NCBI GenBank assembly: GCA_005406025.1 | Contig: BGZK01000841.1 | Location: 186,001 to 250,000, forward strand | Source of the DNA: Eumeta japonica | Lineage: Eukaryota > Arthropoda > Insecta > Lepidoptera > Psychidae | Direction: 5' to 3' | DNA: 64,000 bases | In this document: positions 1-11,372 of the stretch, piece after piece | How the letters are laid out: each line of letters begins with the position of its first letter | Numbering within the stretch: the first letter of the stretch is position 1 | Notes under the pieces: generated by a model | The model's input: the letters and a program-made list of their open reading frames with translations, nothing else | Databases searched by the model: none | Told to the model about the DNA's origin: nothing | Made by a program: the position numbers and the translations under genes

Positions 1-72
1 AAAAAAATAATAAAAAATTAAAAATAAAAAAAAAAAAAAAAAAAATTAAAAATTAATAAAAAAAATAATATA
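1..72. repeat. A-rich tract upstream of H3, unit 1
   Basis: Low-complexity poly(A)/TAA tract, the tail of the H2B-H3 spacer. The same tract recurs before H3 in unit 2 (about 20625-20715) and unit 3 (about 28280-28375), and in degraded form at 35340-35425. The window therefore opens inside a histone repeat. Confidence 0.85.
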
Positions 73-196
73 TACATAACGCCCTAATAAGACAGCCTCA
101 TTTAGGGTATATCGATCGAAAGGAAAATGGAAATTCTAACGAGAAAATCCATAGGACCGGCAAGATAATAAGGTGGGGATCGACGGACGGACGGAC

Positions 197-228
197 GGAT
201 GGAGGGAGGGAGGCGTAAGATTATAAAT
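197..228 (+). promoter_or_regulatory. H3 core promoter, unit 1 (G-rich tract plus TATA box)
   Basis: A GGAC tetranucleotide run passes into GGATGGAGGGAGGGAGG (197-213). A TATA box, TATAAAT, follows at 222-228. The same arrangement precedes H3 in units 2 and 3. Start of transcription is expected about 30 bp downstream, giving a leader of roughly 130 nt. Confidence 0.6.
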
Positions 229-369
229 TTGATCGTATGCGGTCGCCGCCTCACACCATACAGTCCCCTGTAACCGATCGTATCGCACTTTGTAACTTCT
301 ACTCCGCAGTGAGTAGTAACCGCGGATTCGTGTGTGATATTTGTGTGTGCTGCGTATAGCGTATTGTAA

Positions 370-1346
<977 letters not shown>

Positions 1347-1356
1347 ACTGGTTCGC
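1347..1356. repeat. Left target-site duplication of LINE-1
   Basis: ACTGGTTCGC. The uninterrupted site in unit 2 (22029-22039) reads ACTCGGTTCGC, and the right-hand copy at 6919-6929 matches that exactly. The left copy lacks one C. A duplication of 10-11 bp fits target-primed reverse transcription. Confidence 0.7.
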
Positions 1357-1919
1357 CTGGTTGTAATTCTGCTATCGTAGCATTTTAGCTTACGACTCAT
1401 AATTAATTTCTGTAATTAACTAAGTAATTTTTTGTGTTTAAAGTGACAGTGTTGTGTCGGTTTCGTGTATACCGCGCTCGTGTGATCCGTTATCCAACGG
1501 TCGTTCCCGCCGACGGGACGCGCGCGCCCCCGCCGCCACCGGCCGCCGCCGGCCGCCGCCGTCCGCCGCCGCCCGCCGCCGCCGCGTTCGCGCGCGTTTC
1601 GGCCGCCTCGCGTTCTCGAGAACGGGCGCTCTCGGTCCGTTCTCGACTCAATTCGCGCGCGCGTTTCGCGCGCATTGCGCAATTAATTATTTAATATTCG
1701 TATAGCTTACCTATTTACATATTCAGTTCGGTGCGGGAACTGTAGTTATTGTGTTTATAGTGTCAGCGCTGCGGCGCTCGTGCACGTTAGACAGCTAGGA
1801 GGTTCGTGTCCGGTACTGGTAAGGTTTTGTTACATTTACCGATTCACATTTACTATTTATTTTCATAATTATTTCAGTATTAATTTCAAAATTAGTAGTT
1901 ATACTTAGTAGCAATAGCA

Positions 1920-1942
1920 CCTCCTGCCTACGAGGCGGGAGG
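1920..1942 (+). promoter_or_regulatory. Hairpin upstream of LINE-1 ORF1
   Basis: CCTCCTGCCT, loop ACG, AGGCGGGAGG: ten pairs including one T-G wobble, ending 16 bases before the ORF1 ATG. LINE-3 has a comparable hairpin with a different sequence (34319-34338), which suggests a conserved RNA structure in the leader. Confidence 0.55.
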
Positions 1943-1958
1943 GTTGCTCTAGGTAATT

Positions 1959-3503
1959 ATGGCCCAGCTTAACTTAGCCCAACTTAGGGATTTATTCACC
2001 CAATTTCTTCGTGAAAAGGGTTCACCTGCGAGGAGGAATCCATTAATGCTGTACTTCACCCACTAGAAATCGTTCGTGATCCTTCACCGTCGCCATCTGC
2101 GTCGGGTAAAGAGCAGCGAGTGTTCTGTCCGATGACGGATCGAGTGGCTCTGACTCAACTATCAGGGGCTCCGAGGCTGAGGACCAGGACCACTTTAAAG
2201 TGGTCAGGTCCAAGAAGTGCCTCAAAAAAAGGGCCAATAGGTCTAATAGACATTATCAATCCGATTCCACTATGGAACTCGACCAACTTTCGACCAATCC
2301 ATCTAATCAAATGGATTCGCCGGCATCACCGGACCCCGTCCAGTTCAGGATAAGGTTATTCTTGGTACTCCAGTAACCGAGAAAGCCGCACCCACTAAAA
2401 ATACTGGTGCCAAACCAGTAGCTCCCCAAAGGTTAAGCCCTCCGATCTACCTGAGGGACAAATCCAAATGGAGTACAGTCTCAGTTGAGTGCAACAGACT
2501 ACACATCCATTACACTAATGCACGTAATTTGATGGATAGCATTAAAATTACTGTTTCTACCATTCAGGACTACCGCAATCTTACGAGATTGCTAATCAAT
2601 GGCAAAATTCCGTTCCATACCCATCCGTTGGATGAGGAAAGGAAAATTAAAGCGGTAATCAAGGGTATCCCCCCTTGAGATTCAGACTGACGAGGTCAAA
2701 AATGACCTCGTCAATCAAGGTTATCCCATCTGCTCCGTGCACAGACTGCACGGAAGAGATGGAAGGCCACTCAGCCTAGTACTTGCGGTCTTGAACAAGA
2801 CCGAGTCAGCCAAGGAGATGTGTAAAAACCTCTCCAAAGTATGCGGCCTGTCAGGCATAACTGTTGAGCCTCCCTATAAAAAGGGAGGACCAGGACAGTG
2901 CCACAGGTGCCAAAACTACGGGCATGCAGCTGCTCACTGCTATGCTCAACCCCGATGTGTTAAGTGCACGGTCCCTCATTGGACTAAAGAGTGCACTCGC
3001 ACAAGGGAGTCTGAAGGAAAACCTTCATGTGTGTTGTGTGGAGGGGACCACACTGCAAATTACAAGGGGGTGCCCTAAAGCTCCGAAATTCGTAAAACAC
3101 ACTAGACGGACTGACATAGTCAAGCCAACTAGAAAATTACCTCCGGTTAATAACACCAAAAATTACCCTACCCTGGTTAACAAAAATAATGTAACCCCCT
3201 CAGCAGGTGAATTCCAACCAGCACCCGTACCGGTAAGAAACGCCTGGTTTAGAAATCAGCCCCCGAGGGCCGCTCCGGAACCGACAAAGGGCTCCACCCG
3301 TCCGAAGCCCTCCGGGTCGGCTCCAGTTAACGATAAATCTAATACTCTCGAGGATATCAAATCAGTCATGGCAATACTTCGCTTAGTCAAAAGCGAGGGT
3401 TTTGCAGAATTAGCTTCCGACTTCCGTAGGGCAGGACTGGGAAGACCGCTTAGCGGTCATTCTCAGCCATCAAGATATCTTGTCTCAACTAGAGTCACTA
3501 TAA
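1959..3503 (+). pseudogene. LINE-1 ORF1 (gag-like nucleic-acid-binding protein), frameshifted
   Basis: The start is at ATG 1959, reading MAQLNLAQLRDLF and then losing frame near 2035. The C-terminal half (about 2737-3078) carries three zinc knuckles: CHRCQNYGHAAAHC (CX2CX4HX4C), CVKCTVPHWTKEC and CVLCGGDHTANYKG. Preceding it is the RNA-recognition-like region typical of jockey/X-element ORF1 (VHRLHGRDGRPLSLVLAVL). A shift near 3070 moves the C-terminal Pro/Arg-rich region into another frame. The reading frame that ends DILSQLESL stops at TAA 3501-3503, overlapping the ORF2 ATG. Known role of the family: binding element RNA in the ribonucleoprotein particle. The copy is broken by several one-base indels. 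Confidence 0.8.
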
Positions 3504-6500
3504 TGTCCGAAGCACCCGGGTGCTCTAATCATAGTTCAGCTGGACGCCTGAAACCAAAAAGCCTCAAATTACTCTCGTTCAATGCACGTGGATTAACTAG
3601 CAATATAGTAGAGTTAGATGTGTGTGCCAAGGAGTACTCGTTAGATATAATATTAGTCCAAGAATCCTTTTTAAAACCCCACATGCGTAAAGCATGTAAA
3701 TTAAGGAATTACGTTCAATTACGGACAGACAGACTGGGCACTTCAGGAGGTACAGTTTTATACTATAAACGTTCCCTGCACTGCTGTCCGGTGGATACGC
3801 CTCAGTTAATCAACTTAGAAGTGACTGCTTGCAAACTGGCTATGTCAGGTCACGGAACCCTGATAATAGTTTCAGTCTATCTTCCATCATCTAAACAGTT
3901 GCTCCGAAGCGACTTAGAATCATTACTCGCACTCGGCGAACACGTCATTTTATTCGGTGATTTTAATAGTAAAATATAGAATGGAATTGTGTCGAAACTA
4001 ATACAAATGGACGCATTCTCGCGGATCTCAGGGATACGTTAGAGTTTGACGTCATCGCGCCTCTTAATCCGACTCACTTTCCTGACAAAGATGGAGATAG
4101 GCCTGATATCCTGGATATCGCTCTCATGAAGAACGTAAATCTTAAGCTAGGTTGCATTGATTCGCTCCAGCGTCTTTCTTCCGATCATCGCCCAGTCCTC
4201 ATGAGATTAGGGCCTACCTCCGATGACCGCCCCAGGGACAAAAAAAAATCACCACCAATTGGAAAAAGGTGTCGATCGCGCTTGAGGAAATCGACACCCC
4301 TGCTCTAAATAAAATACCCAATGACATCGAATCAACTAACGATATTGACAACGCCATAGGTACTCTCACCAGCCATATCACGAAAGTGGTAAAGAAATGC
4401 TCGCGGAAGGTTCCGGTGAATTCCGATCACCCGAAACTGCCCGCGAGTGTTCGAAAGCTGATGAGAGCTAAAAATGCAGCCCTACGCCGCGCAAGCGATT
4501 TCCCCACTCCCGCTAATAGGTCCCACGCGAGAGCCCTCCAACGTAAAGTGAGGGAACGCGTCAGGGGAAGTCCGCAATAACAAATGGAGTGCCCTTATGG
4601 AAGGAATTACCCCTACCCACAGAGCTTATTGGCAAGTGGCCAAAGCTCTTAAATCGGACGGCTACGAGCCCGTACCCGCCCTTAAGAACCCCGACAACAC
4701 TCTCGCGTTCGAAGATCGGGAAAAAGCTGAGTGTCTCGCCAACAGCATTGAAAGACAATGCTCACACACTCCCACATGATCCTTTACACACATCTCGGAT
4801 CGAGGAAGAAGTTCGTCAGAAAGTCTCCCTCGATCCGAAAGACGATCTGGACCCAGTCACGTTAGACGAGGTCAAAGGACTCGTCAAAATCTCAAAACCA
4901 GGAAGGCTCCGGGCCTCGATGGTATTAGCAACAAAGCCATTAAGTGCTTCTCCTCGCCACTCTTGGCACTCCTGGTCGCAATATTTAATGCCTGCTTAAA
5001 AAATTGTTACTTTCCGGAAGTATGGAAAGATGCCGTTATCATCGGCATTCCAAAACCGGGGAAACCACGCGACCTCCCCGCTAGTTATAGACCCATCAGC
5101 TTATTGAGTAGTCTCGGTAAGCTGTACGAAAAAATTCTCAAGTCGCGACTAAGTGATCACTTATTCAAAAAAGGCCTTATTATTGACGAACAGTTTGGTT
5201 TTCGTCCCCAACATTCATGTCCCCAACAAGCCCTTCGACTAGTCGAGTATATATCGGAGGGTTTCAAAGGAAGCACAAAACCGTGGCAGTTTTTCGATGT
5301 AGCTAAGGCTTTGATAGGGTTTGGCACGCAGGCTTGATACACAAACTGTACACCTTAGAAGTGCCAGATCGTCTAGTATTAATCATACATAAGTACATTA
5401 GTAATAGACATTTCGCATTCCGCCACGAACACACCATCTCCAAAATCTTAAGAGCGGGAGTACCTCAAGGCTCCACGCTCTCCCTTTATTGTACTCCGCA
5501 TATACTAACGATATTCCGCGTCCGAAAACAGGCGTCCAATTAGCACTATTCGCGGACGATACAACACTGTTTCTACGCAGTGATAGTCTTAACCATATAT
5601 ACCTCGCCTCAAAGGGCCATTAACGAGCTGACGCAATGGTTTCAACTTTGGAGGATCGAGGTCAACTCGGAGAAGTCAGCTGCCATTTACTTCGATTTTA
5701 GTAATATTAAGAGGACACTTGCCGTCCATACAAATGCGCGTATTCCCAACCGCGTGTTAGGCGCCTGAGGGTATGATAGGTAGGAAGAGCAAGATAATAA
5801 GCGTTAGGCACGCGGACGATACAACACTGTTTCTACGCAGTGAAGGACGCATCAGTCTTAACCATATAATACCTCTCAGACCTCCAAAGGGCATTAACGA
5901 GCTGACGCAATGGTTTCAACTTTGGAGGATCGAGGTCAACTCGGAGAAAGCTCATGTTACTTCACTTTCAGATTATTAAGTAATATTCCCAAGCCGTCCC
6001 TTGCCGCCGGGCTTAATACACAAACCTTCCAGTAGTATCAACATGCATCCGCATTCCGTGGCAGGACATAATTACAAATACTTAGGCATCACACTGGATA
6101 AACATCTCCACTTCGAGGATCATATCCAACGTGTTAGAAACTTGGCTGGCATGCGGTCATGATAGTATATATAGGTAGGAAGAGCAAGATGTCACTACTC
6201 AATAAGCGTACTCTATACACGATGTGCATAAGGCCGGTGATGACATACGCGTGTCCAGTTTTTGCTCACGCCGCCCCGACTGCACTCCAAGACCTTCAGG
6301 TCATTCAAAATAAATTTTGTAGAAGAGCGACTGGCGCACAATGGTACGTCAAGAACTCTGTCCTCCATAGGGACTTAGAACTCCCTACACTCTCCAAGTT
6401 TATGAAGGACGCATCAGAGCGATTCAGCATAGCTATTAATCATACAAATCCACTAATATCAGCTGCGGCCTCGTACGGGCTCCTCCCGAAAATCATTTCC

Positions 6501-6595
6501 TTAGAAGGCCACGGAACGCCCTCTCAGACCCGCCAGATGACCTCACTGCGGAGGTTGAAGAATTAAATAAAGCTTTAGAAAATTTAATGGAATAG
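3503..6595 (+). pseudogene. LINE-1 ORF2 (endonuclease / reverse transcriptase), frameshifted
   Basis: Starts at ATG 3503. The apurinic-like endonuclease domain spans about 3560-4200, with LSFNARGL, VQESFLK, GDFN (about 3957) and SDHRP (4180-4194), the catalytic motifs of this nuclease family. The reverse transcriptase domain spans about 4880-6150, with APGLDG-type motif, PASYRPISLLS, FGFRPQHS, GVPQGS and FADD at 5549-5560. The C-terminus ends with an acidic helix-like stretch and a TAG at 6593-6595. At least six frame breaks are present. A segment with the ADD motif is repeated at about 5811-5955. The endonuclease would nick the target and prime reverse transcription; this copy cannot make a full protein. 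Confidence 0.82.
5811..5950 (+). repeat. Duplicated RT segment inside LINE-1
   Basis: The stretch encoding ADDTTLFLRS and NELTQWFQLWRIEVNSEK at about 5552-5680 recurs here as a near copy. The short motif TAGGTAGGAAGAGCAAGAT also occurs twice (about 5778 and 6174). This is not part of any Jockey architecture, so it is either a local rearrangement or a consensus artefact. Confidence 0.7.
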
Positions 6596-6918
6596 GAGTA
6601 GGTCCCTAAATCAGTCAACCGTCAATGGTTATAACTCCCGGTGCTTTCCGCACACCGGCGTCATTAAAGGTTCCAACCCGTGTCGTGAACCTTCGTGACT
6701 CCCTATGCCGAGGAGATCGAACGGATCACCCGTAGGAGAGTCACGCGCCGACGGCATCTGTATGTCGATCGGTCGCGTCAGATGAGCTGACTACAGCATT
6801 AGCGACAGCAGAAGCCACCATCATGTTGGGGTTTTGGTCCGTGAGAGTCGGACCTCCCCGCACACGGGTGCGTGGATAGTACATTAGTTTTTATCCCCTC
6901 TCCCGCAGAAACCCAAAA
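6596..6918 (+). other. LINE-1 3' untranslated region
   Basis: No ORF. Contains GC-rich inverted segments such as CCGGTG...CACCGG (6638-6658) and CCCCGCACACGGG. It ends in CCCAAAA directly before the right target duplication. The very short A tail differs from a long poly(A). Confidence 0.6.
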
Positions 6919-6929
6919 ACTCGGTTCGC
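6919..6929. repeat. Right target-site duplication of LINE-1
   Basis: ACTCGGTTCGC, identical to the empty site in unit 2. It is followed at once by GTTCAGTTCTC, which carries the H4 initiator-like TCAGTT. Confidence 0.75.
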
Positions 6930-7046
6930 GTTCAGTTCTCGTCGGATCGTCGCCGTAATCGGTCGAGGATAGATAGTATTATAGTATACGTGCGGTCAGT
7001 CGGGGTTTATTTTTGTGTTCATTAACGTAGCGACAGCAGCAGCAAG

Positions 7047-7350
7047 ATGACGGGCCGTGGAAAGGAGGCAAGGGACTCGGAAAGGTGGAGCGAAGCGTCA
7101 CAGGAAAGTGCTCCGCGATAACATCCAGGGCATCCCAAGCCGGCTATCCGTCGTCTCGCTCGCAGGGCGGCGTGAAACGTATATCCGGTCTGATTTACGA
7201 AGAGACGCGCGGAGTGCTGAAAGTGTTCCTCGAGAACGTGATCGTGACGCGGTCACCTACACCGAGCACGCGAGGAAGACCGTCACCGCTATGGACGTCG
7301 TTTACGCGCTGAAACGTCAGGGGCGCACCCTCTACGGGTTCGGCGGTTAA
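7047..7350 (+). pseudogene. H4: Histone H4, unit 1, frameshifted copy
   Basis: Starts MTGRGK and ends YGFGG-stop like the intact H4 at 29822, but is 8 bases shorter because of small deletions. Runs of four A are reduced to three (about 7062 and 7082), and bases are also lost near 7133, 7169, 7243 and 7274. The core region is recognisable in pieces ([22 protein letters not shown] and [23 protein letters not shown]). Its promoter is split by LINE-1: the TATA box is now 5.6 kb upstream and the initiator is next to the element's 3' end. Expression from its own promoter would be doubtful even if the coding sequence were intact. The stem-loop at 7433 is normal. Confidence 0.85.
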
Positions 7351-7432
7351 ACGGCCCGCCCGCGACGAATCTACGAATCTACGAGTCTACGAGTCTCGTC
7401 TCGCTCGCCTCGCTCGCGGATCAGATGGAAAA

Positions 7433-7448
7433 GGCCCTTTTCAGGGCC
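7433..7448 (+). terminator. Histone 3' stem-loop, H4 unit 1
   Basis: GGCCCTTTTCAGGGCC: canonical six-pair stem with a four-base loop, followed by ACA. Confidence 0.9.
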
Positions 7449-8910
7449 ACAAAACATTCACTTATATATAATGATTGTTTCTTTACGACATTGTCTCTCT
7501 CTCCCTCTCGACGGACTGTCGAGTCGAGCGCAATTATTTTATTTTATTTTATTTATTTTTTAAAGTTAGGTCTTCGAAGGTTAGGTTAAACCGAGTTAGG
7601 TTCGATGGAGTCGGGTTAAATTTCTCCATTTATTGTATCAAAATAGTCACTCACTCACTCACTCTCACTCGCTCGATTTGTCATTCATTCGATCGACCGC
7701 ACGTGTACTATCGTAACAATCTCCCGAAACAAAGAAATAAGAATGAAAATATAGTATTGTTATTGCTACTCCTCGGGCAATATCCGATCTATCGGACTTG
7801 AAGTTTCTTTCCTCTCCGTTTCCCGTTGCGCTGCCGCATCGCTGCAACCGGCGGAGTATTAACGACCATCGAAGATTTCAGTAGTATCGTAATTAATGTT
7901 ATTTATATTTATATATATATATATAGTTATAGTAAGCAGTTAAAATGGAAAACGAATCTATCTAAGTATCCACTACTCGTACGTACATGATGTGAAGGCT
8001 CGATCGAGATTGTCGAGCACGAGCGTATTCCGAGTTTTATTTTATTATTTTTTTTTTTAATTATTATTATTTTTTTTATTTTTTATTATTCATTTATTTA
8101 TTCCTTACTTACTCTCTACGCGACTATTTCGAATAGTGTCGTTCGCCACGTTCGGCCCACTTCTCGGGCGGTTAGGTTCGGTTAGTGGAATAGCAAGGCG
8201 AGTGAACGTCTACGGGCGTCGGTCCGATGGATCTGTGTGTTTTACCTAGTCCGATTTCGGACCTCTCGAAACGAACAGAGTCTCACGTTAGCCTCGCGAC
8301 GCGTGCGGTCGACGATGGAACGTTATCGTGGCCGTCTATCGAGGTCACGATGGCGCCGAACGATTTGTAAAATTGAAAATTAACTAAATTAAAGCGAAGC
8401 ACCGGCGTCGCAACGACGTCAGCCGGACTTTCGTGCGTTCGATACGGTATATAGCGGCGTCCCTCGTCCTATTTATCGGAACGCGACGATAGAGCGACTC
8501 AAACCGAATCGTAATTTCTACTTCGGACCGCGACATCGATCCCGGATAAGGTTCGAATCGTTAAAAAGCCGAGAGGGTCAAGTGAAAAGTTGTAACAACG
8601 TCGACGAGAAACGATCCGTCGGCCGCGAGGCGCTCATTACGGTATATCCGACCGTTCGCGAGGTGGTCGATAGTGGCGCCTCACGTTTCGCGTACCTCGC
8701 GTTCGTTCGAATCTGCATTCGCCGCGTTCCGTTCGTTTGTGAAAATAATAATTGTACTTTTACAATTCTAGTTGGTTGTTCGTAAGTCAGTCAGTCAGTC
8801 AGTCAGTCAATAAGACAGATATAAAGTGTTGTTGTTATTGTTGTGCGTGGGTTAAATAAATAAGTGATATTGTGGTGATTTCTTGTCGGTGTTCTCCTCC
8901 ACCTTCGACA
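7449..8910. other. H4-H1 spacer and H1 promoter, unit 1
   Basis: About 1.46 kb without a supported gene. It holds scattered TTAGGT motifs (7560-7615), CACT microsatellites (about 7645), a T-rich tract (8036-8100), a conserved TATATAGCGG box (about 8450), a GTCA microsatellite (about 8782-8808) and the probable H1 TATA box TATAAAG at 8820-8826. The last sits 84 bp before the H1a ATG. Confidence 0.65.
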
Positions 8911-9717
8911 ATGGCCGATACCGCAGTCGCATCCGAAGCACCGGCGCCGACGACTCCCGCCGCCGCGGCGAAACCGAAGGCTACCGCGGTCGGTGGCGGC
9001 GGCGGTGTCGTCAAGAAGCCGAAGGCGAAACCGACGCATCCGAAGACTTCCGAGATGGTCAACAACGCGATCAGGGAGCTGAAGGAGCGCAGCGGTTCTT
9101 CTCTGCAGGCCATCAAAGAAATATATCGCCGCCAATACAAGGTAGACGCCGAAGCATGCGCCTTTCATAAGGAAATATCTGAAAAGCGCAGTCGATCCGG
9201 AACTTTGATACAGACGAAGGGTAGGGCGCGTCCGGTTCGTTCAAGCTCGAGTCTAAGTCATCTTCCGGTTCGAAAAAGTCCTCCGGCGGCGGCGGCAGCG
9301 GTGGGAGCAGTGGGTCGCCGTAGGCGCGAGCGGGCGAAACGAGCCGGCTCTAAGTCTGCGTCCTCCGCCGCTTCGTCGAAACCGGCGGCGGCGGCAGAAG
9401 GGTTCCGCCGCCGCGATCGTCTTGGCGCCGCGGCGGGCAAGAGGAAAGCGCGGCCGCCGCCGGTTCTCCGACGACGAAATCTAAAGCGCCGACCCCAAAG
9501 AGAAGCCGCCGCCGTACGCGGCAGCGGCTGCCGCCTCCGCCGCCGCGAAGAAGCCCGCCGCCTCCGCCGCGGCGAGGCGAAAACGGCCAAAGCGAAGGGC
9601 GGCGTAGCGCCGAAGGCGAAGACCGTAAACCGCCGACTAAAACCGAAAGCTCCGAAGCCGAAGAAGGCCGCGACGCCGAGGCGAAACCCGCCGCCGCGAA
9701 GGGCCGCCGAAAAGTAA
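8911..9717 (+). pseudogene. H1: Linker histone H1, unit 1 copy a, internally frameshifted
   Basis: Starts [17 protein letters not shown] and keeps the globular winged-helix start ([26 protein letters not shown]). Compared with the intact H1 at 24059 it has many one- to few-base indels. These change the third helix region (KEIYRRQYKVDAEA), and the middle of the C-tail reads as Arg-rich out-of-frame sequence before the frame returns near KGGVAPKAK and ends AAEK. One open frame spans the whole copy because shifts compensate, but much of the protein would be wrong. It is the first of two H1 copies made by a 2.47 kb tandem duplication. The high GC repeat content makes base-calling error a likely cause. 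Confidence 0.82.
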
Positions 9718-9819
9718 TATAATAATGTGACGTTCGATGTCGACGACGGTTTCGACTTCGAGAAACGTTATATTACTACTGCCGCCGCCTTATCTCTGTT
9801 GCGACTGACAACAACCAAA

Positions 9820-9835
9820 AGCCCTTTTCAGGGCT
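9820..9835 (+). terminator. Histone 3' stem-loop, H1a
   Basis: AGCCCTTTTCAGGGCT: the outermost pair is A-T instead of the G-C used by the four core histone genes here, a compensated change found in every H1 copy in the window. Confidence 0.88.
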
Positions 9836-11372
9836 ATCACATACCTCCGAGATGCGTATGCCTATGGTTTCTGACGACTGCCTACACCCACCTAATCGAT
9901 CGATTATTTATTACTTAATAAATAAATATATAATTAATTATCTACCTCTTTCCTACGAAATATCGATAATATACTACTAGTATTTATAAAACTCGTCTCA
10001 CTTGTAATTCGAAATGATAGCAAAATAAATAAATTGTTACGTTTGTTCCCTGTCGACACATGTCGATTCGATCGATCGATCGATCGATCGATATTATCGA
10101 TTTCGGTTCGCGAGTAGAGTTTCCGACTGTGTATGTCTGTCGACACGTCCGATCCTCTAAAGATGACGCGGAGATGATACACATATTTATTTATTTATTC
10201 ATTCAACATCGCCGTCGCCGTCGCCGTCGTCGTTCGGAGCCGTGTCGCAGGAATACGGCTCCTCCTTCCGCTCCGCTCCGCTCCGCTGCCGCCGCGCGGG
10301 GCTCCGACTGCCCGACTGTCAGAATGCTGCCGCTCGCTGCTGTCACTCGCTCTAGGGATGTCCGTACATATTTATAATAAATATATCGATATCGATGAAC
10401 GATATATATTTTATTTTTTTCATTTATCTATCTATCAAATGGAAATATTGTCGTCAGACGGTCGATACGAGTCAAAACAGAGTTCAGAGATGAGATTTTT
10501 TTTTTCATCATCGATATCTCTTGCCGCCGACCGGCCCGGCCGGCTCGACCCACTTACCCGCGCATCGCGCCGCCTCCCCGTGCGTAGCCCCATCCGTAAC
10601 GTTCGGCGTGAACCTCCGCTCGGCGAACGTGAATCAGTATAAAGACCGTTAGTGGAATAGCAAGCGAGAGTGAACGTCTACGGGCGTCGGTCCGATGGAT
10701 CTGTGGTTTTACCTAGTCCGATTTCGGACCTCTCGAAACGAACAGAGTCTCACGTTAGCCTCGCGACGCGTGCGGTCGACGATGGAACGTTATCGTGGCC
10801 GTCTATCGAGAGGGTCACGATGGCGCCGAACGATTTGTAAAATTGAAAATTAACTAAATTAAAGCGAAGCACCGGCGTCGCAACGACGTCAGCCGGACTT
10901 TCGTGCGTTCGATACGGTATATAGCGGCCCTCGTCCCATTTATCGGAACGCGACGATAGAGCGACTCAAACCGAATCGTAATTTCTACTTCGGACCGCGA
11001 CATCGATCCCGGATAAGGTTCGAATCGTTAAAAGCCGAGAGGGTCAAGTGAAAAGTTGTAACAACGTCGACGAGAAACGATCCGTCGGCCGCGAGGCGCT
11101 CATTACGGTATATCCGACCGTTCGCGAGGTGGTCGATAGTGGCGCCTCACGTTTCGCGTACCTCGCGTTCGTTCGAATCTGCATTCGCCGCGTTCCGTTC
11201 GTTTGTGAAAATAATAATTGTACTTTTACAATTCTAGTTGGTTGTTCGTAAGTCAGTCAGTCCAGTCAGATAATAAGACAGATATGTGTTGTTGTTATTG
11301 TTGTGCGTGGGTTAAATAAATAAGTGATATTGTGGTGATTTCTTGTCGGTGTTCTCCACTCCACCTTCGACA
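9836..11372. other. H1a-H1b intergenic region with orphan H2A TATA box
   Basis: Composed of the H1-H2A spacer (9836-10647) joined to the H4-H1 spacer (10648-11372). It contains a CGAT repeat (about 10070-10092), a CTCCG minisatellite (about 10260-10285) and TATAAAG at 10638-10644. That last motif is the H2A TATA box cut off from any H2A gene by the duplication junction. No gene seen. Confidence 0.7.

Larger units (their letters stand above)
1357..6918 (+). mobile_element. LINE-1: Jockey-clade non-LTR retrotransposon in the H4 promoter
   Basis: A 5.56 kb insertion, flanked by an 11 bp target duplication, in the same orientation as the histone genes. Order: 5' UTR of about 600 bp with a GC-rich low-complexity block (1500-1680), ORF1 (gag-like with CCHC knuckles), ORF2 (AP endonuclease then reverse transcriptase), a 3' UTR of about 320 bp, and a short terminal A run after CCC. 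The ORF1 stop overlaps the ORF2 start as TAATG (3501-3505). Many frameshifts, and a duplicated segment in the RT region, mean it cannot encode active proteins as written. The clade assignment rests on the PRE_C2HC-type knuckles, the endonuclease and the FADD reverse transcriptase, which resemble X-element/jockey proteins. The insertion point lies between the TATA box and the predicted initiator of H4. Confidence 0.88.

Noticed and set aside
1416..1694. Pro/Arg/Ala-rich proteins in the LINE-1 leader
   Set aside because: All frames come from a GCC/CCG low-complexity block in the 5' UTR, upstream of the proper ORF1.
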